Assembly (NCBI GenBank): GCA_963555705.1
Contig: OY743189.1
Span: forward strand, 4,605,501-4,669,500
Length of the DNA stretch: 64,000 nucleotides
Reading direction: 5' to 3'
Source of the DNA: Ligustrum vulgare
Lineage: Eukaryota > Streptophyta > Magnoliopsida > Lamiales > Oleaceae
The translations under genes and the position numbers were made by a program. Below are positions 34,001-44,632 of the stretch, one piece after another; the first letter of the stretch is position 1, and each line of letters begins with the position of its first letter. The notes under the pieces were generated by a model. That model ran no database searches. It saw only the letters and a program-made list of their open reading frames with translations, and was not told the origin of the DNA.

Positions 34001-35967
34001 ATGAACAGGAAAATGCCTTTGCGTTGCTTAAAGATGCCTTATGTTCTGCACCAGTCTTAGCATTACCTAATTTTAACCAAACCTTCGAGATTGAATGTGA
34101 TGCATCAGGAATAGGGATTGGAGCTGTTCTTATGCAGGAAAAGAAGCCGATAACTTATTTCAGTGAAAAGCTGAGCGGGGCAGCGTTGAACTATCCAACG
34201 TATGATAAGGAGCTTTATGCTCTTGTCAGGGCATTGGAGACTTGGCAACATTACCTCTGGCCAAAAGAATTTGTCTTCCACACGGATCACGAGTCATTAA
34301 AGCACCTAAAGGGGCAAGGTAAGTTAAACAAAAGACATGCCCGATAGATGGAGTTTGTGGAGACTTTTCCTTATGTCATTCAATACAAACACGGTAAGGG
34401 AAATATAGTTGCAGATGCGTTGTCAAGACGGTATGTGCTCCTTAATTCATTGAATGCTAAATTATTGGGATTTGAATATGTTCGAGATTTGTATGCGAAC
34501 GATCATGATTTTTCCTCTATTTATGTCTCTTGCGAAAAGGGAGCATTTGATAGATTTTATAGGCATGATGGTTATTTGTTTAAGGAAAATAAATTGTGTG
34601 TGCCTAGTTGTTCTATGCGTGAGTTGTTAGTACGTGAAGCTCACGGGGGTGGTTTGATGGGTCATTTTGGTGTTTTAAAAACATTGGAAACGTTGAAGGA
34701 ACATTTTTATTGGCCTAGGATGAAACGGGATGTTCACCAAATTTGTAATAAATGCATAACTTGTAAACAGGCCAAGTCTAGGGTATTACCACATGGCTTG
34801 TACACTCCTCTACCAGTTCCTAGTGAGCCTTGGGTAGATATATCCATGGACTTTGTGTTAGGATTTCCTAGGACCAAAAAAGGTCGGGATTCCATTTTTT
34901 TGGTGGTGGACAGGTTTAGTAAAATGGCACACTTCATTCCTTGCCATAAAACTGATGATGCCGTGAACATAGCTGACTTATTCTTTAGGGAAGTTGTCAG
35001 ACTACATGGGGTGCCTAGGAGTATAGTGTCTGACAGAGATGTCAAATTCCTTAGTTACTTCTGGAAGGTTCTGTGGGGAAAAATGGGTACTAAACTATTG
35101 TTTTCCACTACATGTCATCCTCAAACGGATGGTCAGACGGAAGTAGTCAATAGGACGTTAACACAACTCTTGCGTGTTGTCATAAATAAAAATTTGAAGA
35201 GTTGAGAGGAATGTTTACCATTTGTGGAGTTTGCATATAACAGAGCTATACATTCTACTACTACTTACTCTCCTTTTGAAACTGTGTATGGCTTCAATCC
35301 ACTAACCCCTTTGGACCTAATTCCTTTGCCTGTTGATGACAGGAACAGTTTAGATGGCAAGAAGAAAGCCGAGCTTGTGAAGTCACTCCATGAAAAGGTC
35401 AGGCTACAAATAGAAAACAAGAATGAGCACTATGCGTCCCATGCGAATAAGGGTAGGAAGCAGGTGATTTTTGAACCAGGCGATTGGGTGTGGGTTCACA
35501 TGCGAAAGGAACGATTTCCAGCACAACGGAAGTCTAAGCTACAACCTAGAGGAGATGGTCCGTTTCAAGTCATTGAGAGAATCAATGACAATGCTTATAA
35601 GTTGGATCTCCCAGGTGAGTATAATATATCTGCTACTTTTAACGTTGCTGATCTCTCTTTGTTTGATGCATGTGATGATTCGAGGACAAATCCTTTTCAA
35701 CAGGGAGGGAATGATGAGTACCTGAGTGACCATACGAGTAAGGATCCATTGCATGTACCAGTGGGACCAATAACGAGGCTGAGGGCTAAGAAGATCAAGC
35801 AAGCAATGCAGGGGTTTATGCAAGTTTGGGTGGATGAATATTCAAATGCATGGTCAAAGACTCCATTTTTAATGCATGACAATATGGAAGATGCGCCAAA
35901 ACCATTACAAGGCATTTGGGTCAAAGAACAAGGAGGAAACAATTCAGAGGGCCTTTTACGGCCGTAA
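31034..35967 (+). pseudogene. Gypsy gag-pol polyprotein, broken by one frameshift and four stops
   Basis: The frame starts at ATG 31034. Gag has an Asp- and Arg/Gly-rich linker, a retrotransposon Gag core (31,430-31,900) and a CCHC knuckle ([14 protein letters not shown], about 32,112). Then come protease (IIDGGGCTN, about 32,409), RT ([17 protein letters not shown] at about 33,652), RNase H (ECDASG, about 34,093), integrase His-Cys (34,640-34,770), DDE core (34,840-35,150) and a GPF-like tail (GDGPFQVIERI). Breaks: a tandem 5-bp duplication GGGAT (31397-31401/31402-31406) shifts gag; stops lie at 33619-33621 (TAA), 33844-33846 (TGA), 34345-34347 (TAG) and 35203-35205 (TGA). All pieces after the shift share one frame. 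The frame runs through the polypurine tract into the 3' LTR and ends at TAA 35965-35967. The protease site has Gly where relatives often have Ser. Confidence 0.93.
35703..35711 (+). other. Gypsy polypurine tract inside the coding frame
   Basis: GGGAGGGAA sits immediately before the 3' LTR and is translated as part of pol (QQGGND). Confidence 0.8.
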
Positions 35968-36541
35968 GGTTTGGCGTTACGGCCGTAACTTTGCTATCGC
36001 ACGGCCGTAACAATCATTTCACGGCCGTAATGGAGATGCAGTTTTTTTTATTCAGAAGGTGACTTACGGCCGTAAGCACCAATGTCACGGCCGTAAGAGA
36101 TAAAAACAGTTTTAGACCCGATTACGGCCGTAAACACATATGTTACGGCCGTAAAAATGCGCCGCTTCTTATTTTAGGTATTTTGCGGCTAGGTTATTTT
36201 GGACGCGTTTTTGGACTATATTAGCTTTTCTTTGTCATTGTAAACAATACAACTTTTATGATTAATGAGATTGTTTGAATTAGGTGAGTTTATCCCTGTT
36301 CTTCTTCGTTCTTGATTGAACCCCTTGAACTTATCAAAGGATTTGACAACCTTTGTGGCGTTCACCCCTTTATGATTCTTCATTCCGCATCTTAACGGGT
36401 CTTGGATTTGATACATCCTTGGTTCTTGAGTCGTGAGTGTCGGGTCATATTGTTATCGTCAATTAATCTGGATTTGGAACTTTCCAAGTGTTTAATTCAA
36501 TTTCCGCGAGATCTCGTGATTCCCCAACAAGAATCACATCA
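35712..36541 (+). repeat. Gypsy 3' LTR, 830 bp
   Basis: This is the partner of 29572-30402. Its first 256 bases are the end of the pol coding frame. It ends AATCACATCA before the TTGAC duplication. Confidence 0.93.
35956..36154 (+). repeat. Array of eight ACGGCCGT palindromes (3' LTR)
   Basis: All eight copies match YACGGCCGTAA here. The first (35956-35967) encodes the last pol codons TTA CGG CCG and the TAA stop. Confidence 0.9.
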
Positions 36542-36602
36542 TTGACTATTCTGGAAAATAATGAAGAGGACCAACAACGTCGGAATAGAGACGATATTTA
36601 TA

Positions 36603-36620
36603 TGTGTGTGTGTGTGTGTG
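36603..36620. repeat. (TG)9 microsatellite
   Basis: Nine TG units sit in the short host segment between the Gypsy element and the following solo LTR. Confidence 0.9.
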
Positions 36621-36636
36621 TACGGCACATAGCGCT

Positions 36637-38251
36637 TGATAAGTGATTTATTAGCATGTATTTAATTCACTTATTATCTTATTTTGTTATTGGTTTGATC
36701 CTATTGAAGCATCGTTTAATGTATTTTCACTTATTGTGCTATGTAAGGTTAAAAAGAAGAAAAAGAAAGGAAACGGGACCAAAGAAATACAAAAAATTCA
36801 AGAAGTGAGGTTCAAGGGCATATTCAAAGAGCTCCAAATCAACAATGGCATGTGGGAAGAAGATTATATGCAAAAATTATGGTCAAAGAAGGTTTGGGGT
36901 GAAGTTAGAAATCAAAAACCCGCAAGGATTGTGATCATGAATTTTAGTCATAGATTGAAGCTCAATTTTGTCATAGAATAATTTAGAATTTTGGAAGAGC
37001 TATTTCACAAATAATTGTATATATTTAAGTTTTATTTCCAACGCAACTTGAATCACCACAATCGGACTTCAGGAGAGAAAGTTATGACCAAAACATCGAA
37101 CACAGACGCTTCTCGGCAGAAATGCACTTATGACCCGGTAAAGTTACGGCCGTAACTTCCAAATTTCGAAAATTTTCAGAATCCCAATTACGGCCGTAAT
37201 AAGGGAAGTTACGGTCGTAACTTTCTCGCGAAGAAATTTCCTTATCTGATTCAATGTCTATCTTTGGTATATCTTTGGGGTAAAGTTAGGGCACGATTTT
37301 GGGAGTATTAAAATAGCAAAATCACCACAAAAAGTAGGCTGAACATTGAGGAAAATTGAGAGAAAAATATATAGCATTCTTGGAAGATTTTCAAGCACAA
37401 GAATATCAACAACAATGGAATTCATGAAGCAACTTGAAGAATCTACCACAATCATGCTAAGCTAAATTTCATATCTTGTTCAAAGGGGAAGTTGTGTTAA
37501 CTCAATTATGTTATTTTCTTTTCCTATAAATTAGTAGCGTGAATTTATTCCTTTATTTCAATTGTTGGATTATTATGTTTTGAATGTTCATTGAGTTTAT
37601 TTGATTAATAGTTTAATTTGGCCAATTGGATTATTGATCTTTGGATTCATGAATATGCTATGTTTAGATTCTTGATCCGTAATTGTCATTGAATCTTTAC
37701 TTTAGTAGCAAATAAATCTCGTGTAGGTTTAGTAATAATTCAACTTGGATTGATTAATTCGAGCTTGTGTAATTAACTATCCAATTCATTCTATTCTTCT
37801 AAATTTTCATACTAGTCGTGCATTTAATCCTAAGAGCTTGTTTAGGATTGTCCGTTGCTAGAATTGGTTCGAAGAGCTTGGTTTGAATCTATACACATAA
37901 GGAAGAATTTAGATAATCAGAGCTTGTTGATTATTTATGATTGATAATTGAATAGGGATATAAACATGTTACAAGGAAAAGTATAACATTAATTAAGGGC
38001 ACAACCGAACCTGAGAACAAGATTTCTTCTCATATTATTTCTCTAGTCATATTGAATTGTTTATTTTTATGCATATTTTTTATTCAAGCAATTTCAAACA
38101 ACAAACCCCCCATTCCATTTTAATTGATCGAACAACTAAAATTAGTTTCCGTTCCTCGTGGGATCGACCATTACTCTCACTACTACATTATTAATTAATA
38201 TTTAGCGAGTAAGGAATTATTTATTATTTTTGTGCATTGCGACACGCATCA
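36637..38251 (+). repeat. Solo LTR, Tat/Athila-like, 1,615 bp
   Basis: It starts TGATAAGTGATTTATTAG and ends GCGACACGCATCA, with a perfect duplication GCGCT (36632-36636 and 38252-38256). CTCGTGGGATCGACC near its 3' end is typical of Tat/Athila-type LTRs from memory. It carries TTACGGCCGTAA palindromes at 37144-37155 and 37188-37199 and a one-mismatch copy at 37209-37220. The frame at 36736-36981 is Lys-rich and not called as a gene. Confidence 0.85.
37144..37220 (+). repeat. Three ACGGCCGT palindromes in the solo LTR
   Basis: The first copy extends to a 16-bp palindrome (AGTTACGGCCGTAACT), the second to 14 bp (ATTACGGCCGTAAT); the third reads TTACGGTCGTAA. This is the same core as in the adjacent Gypsy LTRs, in an otherwise different sequence. 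Confidence 0.9.
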
Positions 38252-38256
38252 GCGCT

Positions 38257-41200
38257 CAAGAAACAGAAGGCGAAGGGACGATCTTGAAATTGAAGGCGGA
38301 AATCCAATGGAGCAACAAAAGTGGAAGAGGCCTTTTTTTTTTTTTTTTTTTTTTAAGATGGGCGACCTCTATTTTCTTGAAGAACTTGAGACAAGGTTAT
38401 TGAAAATTGAAGTGTAAAATTCAATTAGGCAAGCCTTTGTTTTGTTTTCTTTTGTTTTTGTTTTTGTTTTTTTTTTTTTTTTCAGATGAGCAGGCCTCTG
38501 TTTTTCTTTTTTTCAGATGTGATTTTTTTTTTTTTTGCCAGACATATATGTAAAATTCAGTTAGGCAAGAAATTGATGGTCAGTGAAATGGTTAGCCTTT
38601 CTCATTTTAAAATATAGTATAGAAGTATAGATGCCTAAAGGTACTTTGAGATCATTGGCTCGTTTCGTGCTATTTTTTGCATAAATATTGTTTGTCCATT
38701 TTCAAAACTTACGTAGATTTGAATGCAATGTGGAATTTATTTTTTAAAATTTATTAAAAATGCAATATTTTAGTTAGATAAATGTAATTTTTAATTTAAT
38801 AATTAAACTAGTAAGAGAATATGTAATTAAATATATTTTTTTAAAAAATAAAATTCAGAAAAGAAAGAGATTATTATTATTATTATTATTATTATGTTGT
38901 TGTTGTTATTATTATTATTACTATTTTTTTGTAACAGTTAGTGTGATGGGTGGTAAAAACTAAATAATATGGTATTAAAATTACATTGTTTTGCACCATT
39001 TTATCATTTGATGGCGATTAAAATAAGAATTGTTTTAATAAAAGTTGATGAGATATGTATTTGAAAAGTTGTGGGTCCCAAAAAATATATGAATGAGAAT
39101 GATTGTTGATTTCTGACATAGATTAAAATCAGATTTTAAGTGATACCAAACATGGGCGAAATGTTATAGATGATTACTATATAACCTATGATAAAATTCA
39201 CATTTTTAGTAAATTTTGATAAAAGTTAATGAGATTTGTGGTTGAAAAATTGTGAATCCAATAAAAATTGTGATTAATATTAAATGTTGATTTTGAATTA
39301 GATTAAAATATAAAAATTAACGCCACCAAATAGGAAATAATATAAAAATATAAAAGCTGGAGCACTTAAATTAAGTTCATGCTATTCGACAAAAGGTTGT
39401 ATTGAAGAATGGATTCGCCATATTTTGCACCTACATACGGTCGCAAGGCGATAAATCCTAAAAAAAATCGAATTAAAGCAACTCGCAACATTTATTCATT
39501 CCGTACTCATTATTTAAAATTTCATTTTTTTAAGATTTATTTTCAACCAAATATTGTGTTTGTTTGATTCTACTTAAAATGAGTTTTTTTTTTTTTTTTT
39601 TTTTTAATAAATGGATAGTGCTTTTTAGGAAAATGGATAATTGAAATTTGATTGAAAAGTCAAATATTGTGTGTTTGACTTTTAATGAATGAGTGAGATT
39701 AAATACCGTAGAAAAATGAGAAAAATTTAATGAGAAACAAACAAGCTCAATATATTACTAAAATAATTTATACATAAATTTAAAAAGTAACTATACATTT
39801 TATCGATACATTCTAAAATTTGCTATTACAAATTACATTATTTGAAATATTGAGCATCAAACATGGCTAACTTGAGTAGCTTAGCCTCTGTTTGGTGGAA
39901 CTTAAAATCTTATTTTAATATGAGTCAAAAAACAATAACTAATTTCAATAATTTTTATGATGTCCAAATTTTTTAACTTCACATTTTATCAAAATTTATT
40001 AAAAATTTGATTTTAATTTCAAGCCGGTAAAAATGTTGCTCATTTCTGGCAAGTGGCAATGCTGATTACTGGGCACGTGTGTGGTGCATGATTCTGATTT
40101 GGCGCTGAAGGAGAGCGCTGCACGTAGTACCCCAAAAATCAAATTTTGGTCCTCGTAGAAAGCAATGCCAGCAAGATGCAAATTTTTTCCTTAAAGTTAC
40201 TGACAATCGTCATCCCCAAAATTCATTCAGTATATTTGGACGTGGGTTTCGCTCCTCTTACTAAACACCAGTTCTAGCTGTTTTGAGGTAAACAATTGCA
40301 CCCTTTTTTTCAACTTATTTCTATTGGTTCAAATGGGTATGTGCTTGATTGCATGTTATATTTAATAGTTGTTCCGGACTGGCTTTTTTTTTTTTTTTTT
40401 TTTGCAATTTGTGATTTTCAGAGTTACATTCAATCATTATAATATTTTTTTTTTTGATTCCTTATTGTTTTATTCAATTAATGAGATCAAACCCTTATCT
40501 GGGTGAGTTTGTGCTATGATTATGATATCTTGTTTCCTAGAATTTTCTTATAAAATGTAAGAAATGAATCTGATGTTTACATCTCGTAAAAGATTTGACT
40601 GGTGTGTGTTTGTGATATGAAGTGAATATAGACTATGAAAATCGTTCGGAGCTATTGTATGTTCAGAATATCAATGATGCGAGTTTTCATTATGTTTATC
40701 ATGATTTTGTAGCACTGTTCTATCTGCATAAGTCATAACAGCTTTATTCGTAATATTAGAAAATAAGGAAACCATCCAGGAAATGGAAATGAAAATTTCA
40801 CATGTACATGTTGTTTGCTCGTGACAGCAATTACAAGTTGATGCTGCATCTTGTTTAGGATGTTGATAAAGATAAATCTTTTAAGTTTATTATATCGTTG
40901 GAAAAAGCTTTGACTTGATTATTGCTTGGAGTTTAACAAACTAGATGGAGTAGACAATTATGAATGTGACGGACACGTGCTTCTAAAATATGTGAATGTG
41001 TTTTCCATTTTGGGTAATAGTGTGTTTTATTGTGATAAATGATCCTTGACAGTCATTGGCGCTATCTTATTTGTCGAGTAGAGGATATTAAAGTAAAATA
41101 CACATAAGGGCAATGTGGGGAGATGGTTGGGGTTGTCGTTTTCTGTCTTATTCTGCCCGTTGTAGTATCTTCGTAACCATGGTCTTAGGCGTGGATAACT

Positions 41201-42980
41201 GAGGTGTTTTTCTTTAGCCAGATAACCATAGGTGTGGTGACACTAAAATTATTGGCAAGTGGATTTGAGGATATATATAATCCAATGCATATAATAGAGA
41301 CAAGGTTTATTTTTTTCCCCTTCATATTGTGTCTCTTCGCATATTTGAATGCTCCCCATTCCCTTTTGGCATGTATAATGTCAGCAAATACTGCTTTTTC
41401 CTAAATAGTGCCCTTGCCGAACTACATGACATTAGATTCTTAATGGTTGAAAACAAAAAACTTGATCATGAATTTTTGGCTTATGTCACCATTTGTGTTT
41501 TTCAGTTAATTGTTTAACATGTTAAAGGAACAAACGAGGTTTCTAAGTCTGGTCACGTCAGTTTATAAAAATTGCTCCACTTGTCACTCATTTGATGAAA
41601 AACAAAATCAGCACGCATGTTAGGGGCTATTTTTTGAAATAAACAAACAAGTGGATATTTTTTTCTCTTTTCTAAGGGCTTAAGCTTATAAATGAGGTAA
41701 TTTAACATTAATCATTGTTTTCGAGGAAGTTCCCACTTTTCAACTCTTAAACTCTTGCATCTTCAAATGGGAACATTCAAACTTGGATAGAGGAAATGTG
41801 ATTAACAAGAAAGAAGGAATTGAAAGGATAGTTATATGCATTCAAAGGAACTGAGTTATTAGGTATACAGGTAACTACTAGGCTCTTAACTTTGTTTGGA
41901 TATCCAGATAGTTAGTTAGATATTCGTTATATCTATCATGTCAATTATATTGGTCTTTGACTATATTGTCTCTTACATAAATATTTTTTAAATTAAATAA
42001 TTTAATAGGAAATATAGAAAGACAGTTCAGTTAAGTAAGAACAATATGAATCTTAATCTTGAACTACAAGAGTATAGTCGGAAACTTTTAAAGAATTATT
42101 TCCAATGACATTTTAAATCATGGATGACATTTTCATGAAAAACATTTGAAGTCATTTCTGCTTCTTCAATGGATATCCACAAGTTTCAGGTTTGAGCATA
42201 ATGGTCAAACCTTTGGCATAATAGAAGTTGCTTATTATATACTTTTGGCTTGATGACTACAATTTGATTATGAACACAACTTCCTGCATACAGAGTTATG
42301 AGTATCCTTGCTTTGAAATTAATGTAAATCATTAATAATATCCAGAAATACACGTGCACGTGTCATTACAGTATTTACAAACATAAATGCATTTGATGCA
42401 TTAGGACTTTCAGATATTATAGTGTGCCAATGCATGATGGACTATAAATAATAATATCAGTAAACAGCATAGAAAGATTTCAGGGTGGAGAAAAGCGGCA
42501 TAAATCATATGCGCAGACATAGCCCTATATATGTATACTACTGCCAGCCTTTCACTCAAGTCAGGAACAAAACTACGATATATTGAATTTTTTGTTTTAC
42601 ACATTCCTAGTATGCACCGCTCCAAAAGGTACCACTAGGGAAAAACTGTATATAGATATCAACAGTCCATGACCTGTACTTAATTTTTATATTGGATCAG
42701 GATTTTTAGGTAGATACTATATAAAGTTATCTGGACATGTCATTTTCTATATAGGATCGTGTATTCAGTTCCTAGTACAGAATATTAACATTTTTGTAAA
42801 GAAATCTAAAGAAATATCGCCGACGAATATTCTCTATTGATAGTGACCTTGAAATTCGAAGACTTTACAATCGTTGTAAATCCAAGTTTTTTTTTTTACT
42901 CTTGGCATTAAATGCTTTGACTCTTTCTCTTTTCTTCTCAATGGTCAATGACAAACTAATTTCTTACTTCCGATTATTTC
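38257..42980. other. Long AT-rich intergenic region upstream of the MADS-box gene
   Basis: No protein gene was recognised. It holds long poly-T runs (38,334-38,355; 38,467-38,482; 39,585-39,605; 40,384-40,403), an (ATT)n/(GTT)n tract at about 38,872-38,930, and a diverged direct repeat of about 120 bases (39,030-39,150 and 39,217-39,335) that looks MITE-derived. GGGCACGTGT near 40,071 is a G-box-like word. The last 80 bases before 42,987 are CT-rich, as in a plant 5' leader. A splice-donor-like TTGAG|GTAAAC near 40,285 could mark a 5' UTR exon of the MADS gene, but nothing confirms it. Confidence 0.4.
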
Positions 42981-43007
42981 CTCTCCATGGGTCGTAAGTA
43001 GCTTGCA

Positions 43008-44601
43008 ATGAGGCGGATTGAAAACTCAACATCTCTTCAAACAACATATGAAAAACTCAAGGATATAATTGTTAAGAAGGCCAGCGAACTATCAGTTTTG
43101 TGTGACACAGATGTTGCCCTTATATTATTTTCACCTACTGGCCACTTAACTAGTTTTGCTAGCAATGGAAGGTTGGTATAAAAACACTGTAAAAAATTTC
43201 TTGTTTTATATCCCTCATTTTATGATTTTTAGAAATTTTGATCCATATATTTACTTTTGGATTTAGTGTTGAGGATATCTTCCTCCGATTTGTTGACCAG
43301 CCTCGTGAACTAGGAGGAGGGTATGTGTATATTTATATGATGAATAAGATTGTTTTTTAAATTATTAAATCTCGTTTATTTCCAAATATACTCTCTTTAC
43401 TGATCCTTGTTTATCTTTGCAGACCTATTATGAACGAAGAGGTATTCAAAATTTAGCTAACTTTGTCCTCTTTTCCCCGTTTCTGCTGTCTTATTATGAC
43501 TTTTCTTTTTGTAGTACTTGTCTCGGAAGCTTTACTATTTGAAGTATGAAAGACAATTGCTGGAAAAAGTTGCTAAGTAATTCTAGCCCCCTGCCATTTC
43601 GCCCTCCTTGTGCATGTGTCTGTTTTTGTACATAAGTATGACTGCAGTTTGCTATTTTCTAATGCCTATCTGTGCATGTGTATGTGTTAACAAAGTTCTA
43701 GCTTTTGAATTTTCCACTGACATTTTTCTCATGAGACTTTTTTTGTACCATATGGATGATTCACTTCCTGATGATGGATTTACTTCAGCATTGAGGTAAT
43801 TCTCTGACCATTCTCTTTGAAATGACTTTTCTGCCAATCATAAATAACTGGACTCAAATGTAAATCTAAAAGCTTGGAAGTTGAAAACGTAAGTATATGG
43901 ACATTATATAGAAGAACCTACTGTTAGTACTGAAGATAATATTAAGAAAAATGATGTCAGTACAGATCCCTGTATGTGTAGCAAGGTTGCAATATCAATA
44001 AGTGAGTCAAAGATAATTATTAAGAAAAATGATGTAAGTACAGATCCCTGTACGTGTAGCAAGGTTGTAATATCAATAAGTGAGTCATAGTTATTGAAGT
44101 TGATTATAAAACAAGAGTAAATCTTGGTTGGCTGTATTTTAGCTTTGGAAGCTGGGATCAACGTTTGTTGTTGAACTGCCTCATTAAAAATTTAAGCTAT
44201 TGGAGAGGAGACATGTTTATTTATTTAATAAAATTTAGTCTTCATAACATTCCCTCATGTTAACATGCAGACTGCATGCCTGAAAAATGCACAACAAATG
44301 GGGGCAGTTAGTCTTGATTTCAGGACCATTGCTTTCTCCAGTTACGAGTACTATGTTGAATCACCTTACTTAAAAGCTTAACCTACTAGAGATGACACAC
44401 TTATTTATTTATTTAAATATAGTCTTTAAGAAGTGGTACCTTGAATCATCAGATTATGTTATGCAATCTGGCCCATTTATTAAAACTGGATTAAGATATG
44501 CATTTGACATGCATTTACCTATAGGCTTTTGAAGATAAACTTGATAAACTCAATCAACGACATCATGCAGCCCAGGAAAAAATGAGGTTAGAAATTTCTC
44601 G

Positions 44602-44632
<31 letters not shown>

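Larger units (their letters stand above)
29572..36541 (+). mobile_element. Complete Ty3/Gypsy chromovirus-like retrotransposon
   Basis: It is bounded by LTRs 29572-30402 and 35712-36541 and flanked by a perfect duplication TTGAC (29567-29571 and 36542-36546). It carries an initiator Met-tRNA PBS (30405-30416), one gag-pol frame in Gypsy order (protease, RT, RNase H, integrase) and a polypurine tract GGGAGGGAA (35703-35711) directly before the 3' LTR. LTRs differ by about a dozen substitutions and one single-base indel by eye, near 1.5%. RT and Gag sequences resemble CRM/Reina-type chromoviruses from memory. No canonical chromodomain is seen after integrase; the C-terminus instead continues into the LTR, as known for CRM elements, so CRM is the better guess. 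The coding frame is broken, so this copy is not autonomous. Confidence 0.95.

Noticed and set aside
36736..36981. Lys-rich 81-codon frame
   Set aside because: It lies wholly inside a solo LTR with confirmed borders and has low-complexity composition.
40071..40300. G-box-like CACGTG word and donor-like GTAAAC as promoter and 5' UTR exon of the MADS-box gene
   Set aside because: They are 2.7 kb upstream with no linking evidence; mentioned only in the intergenic entry.
43652..44161. Minus-strand frames overlapping the MADS-box introns
   Set aside because: They overlap supported plus-strand exons and introns and contain a local duplicated segment (about 43,945 and 44,020) rather than a gene.
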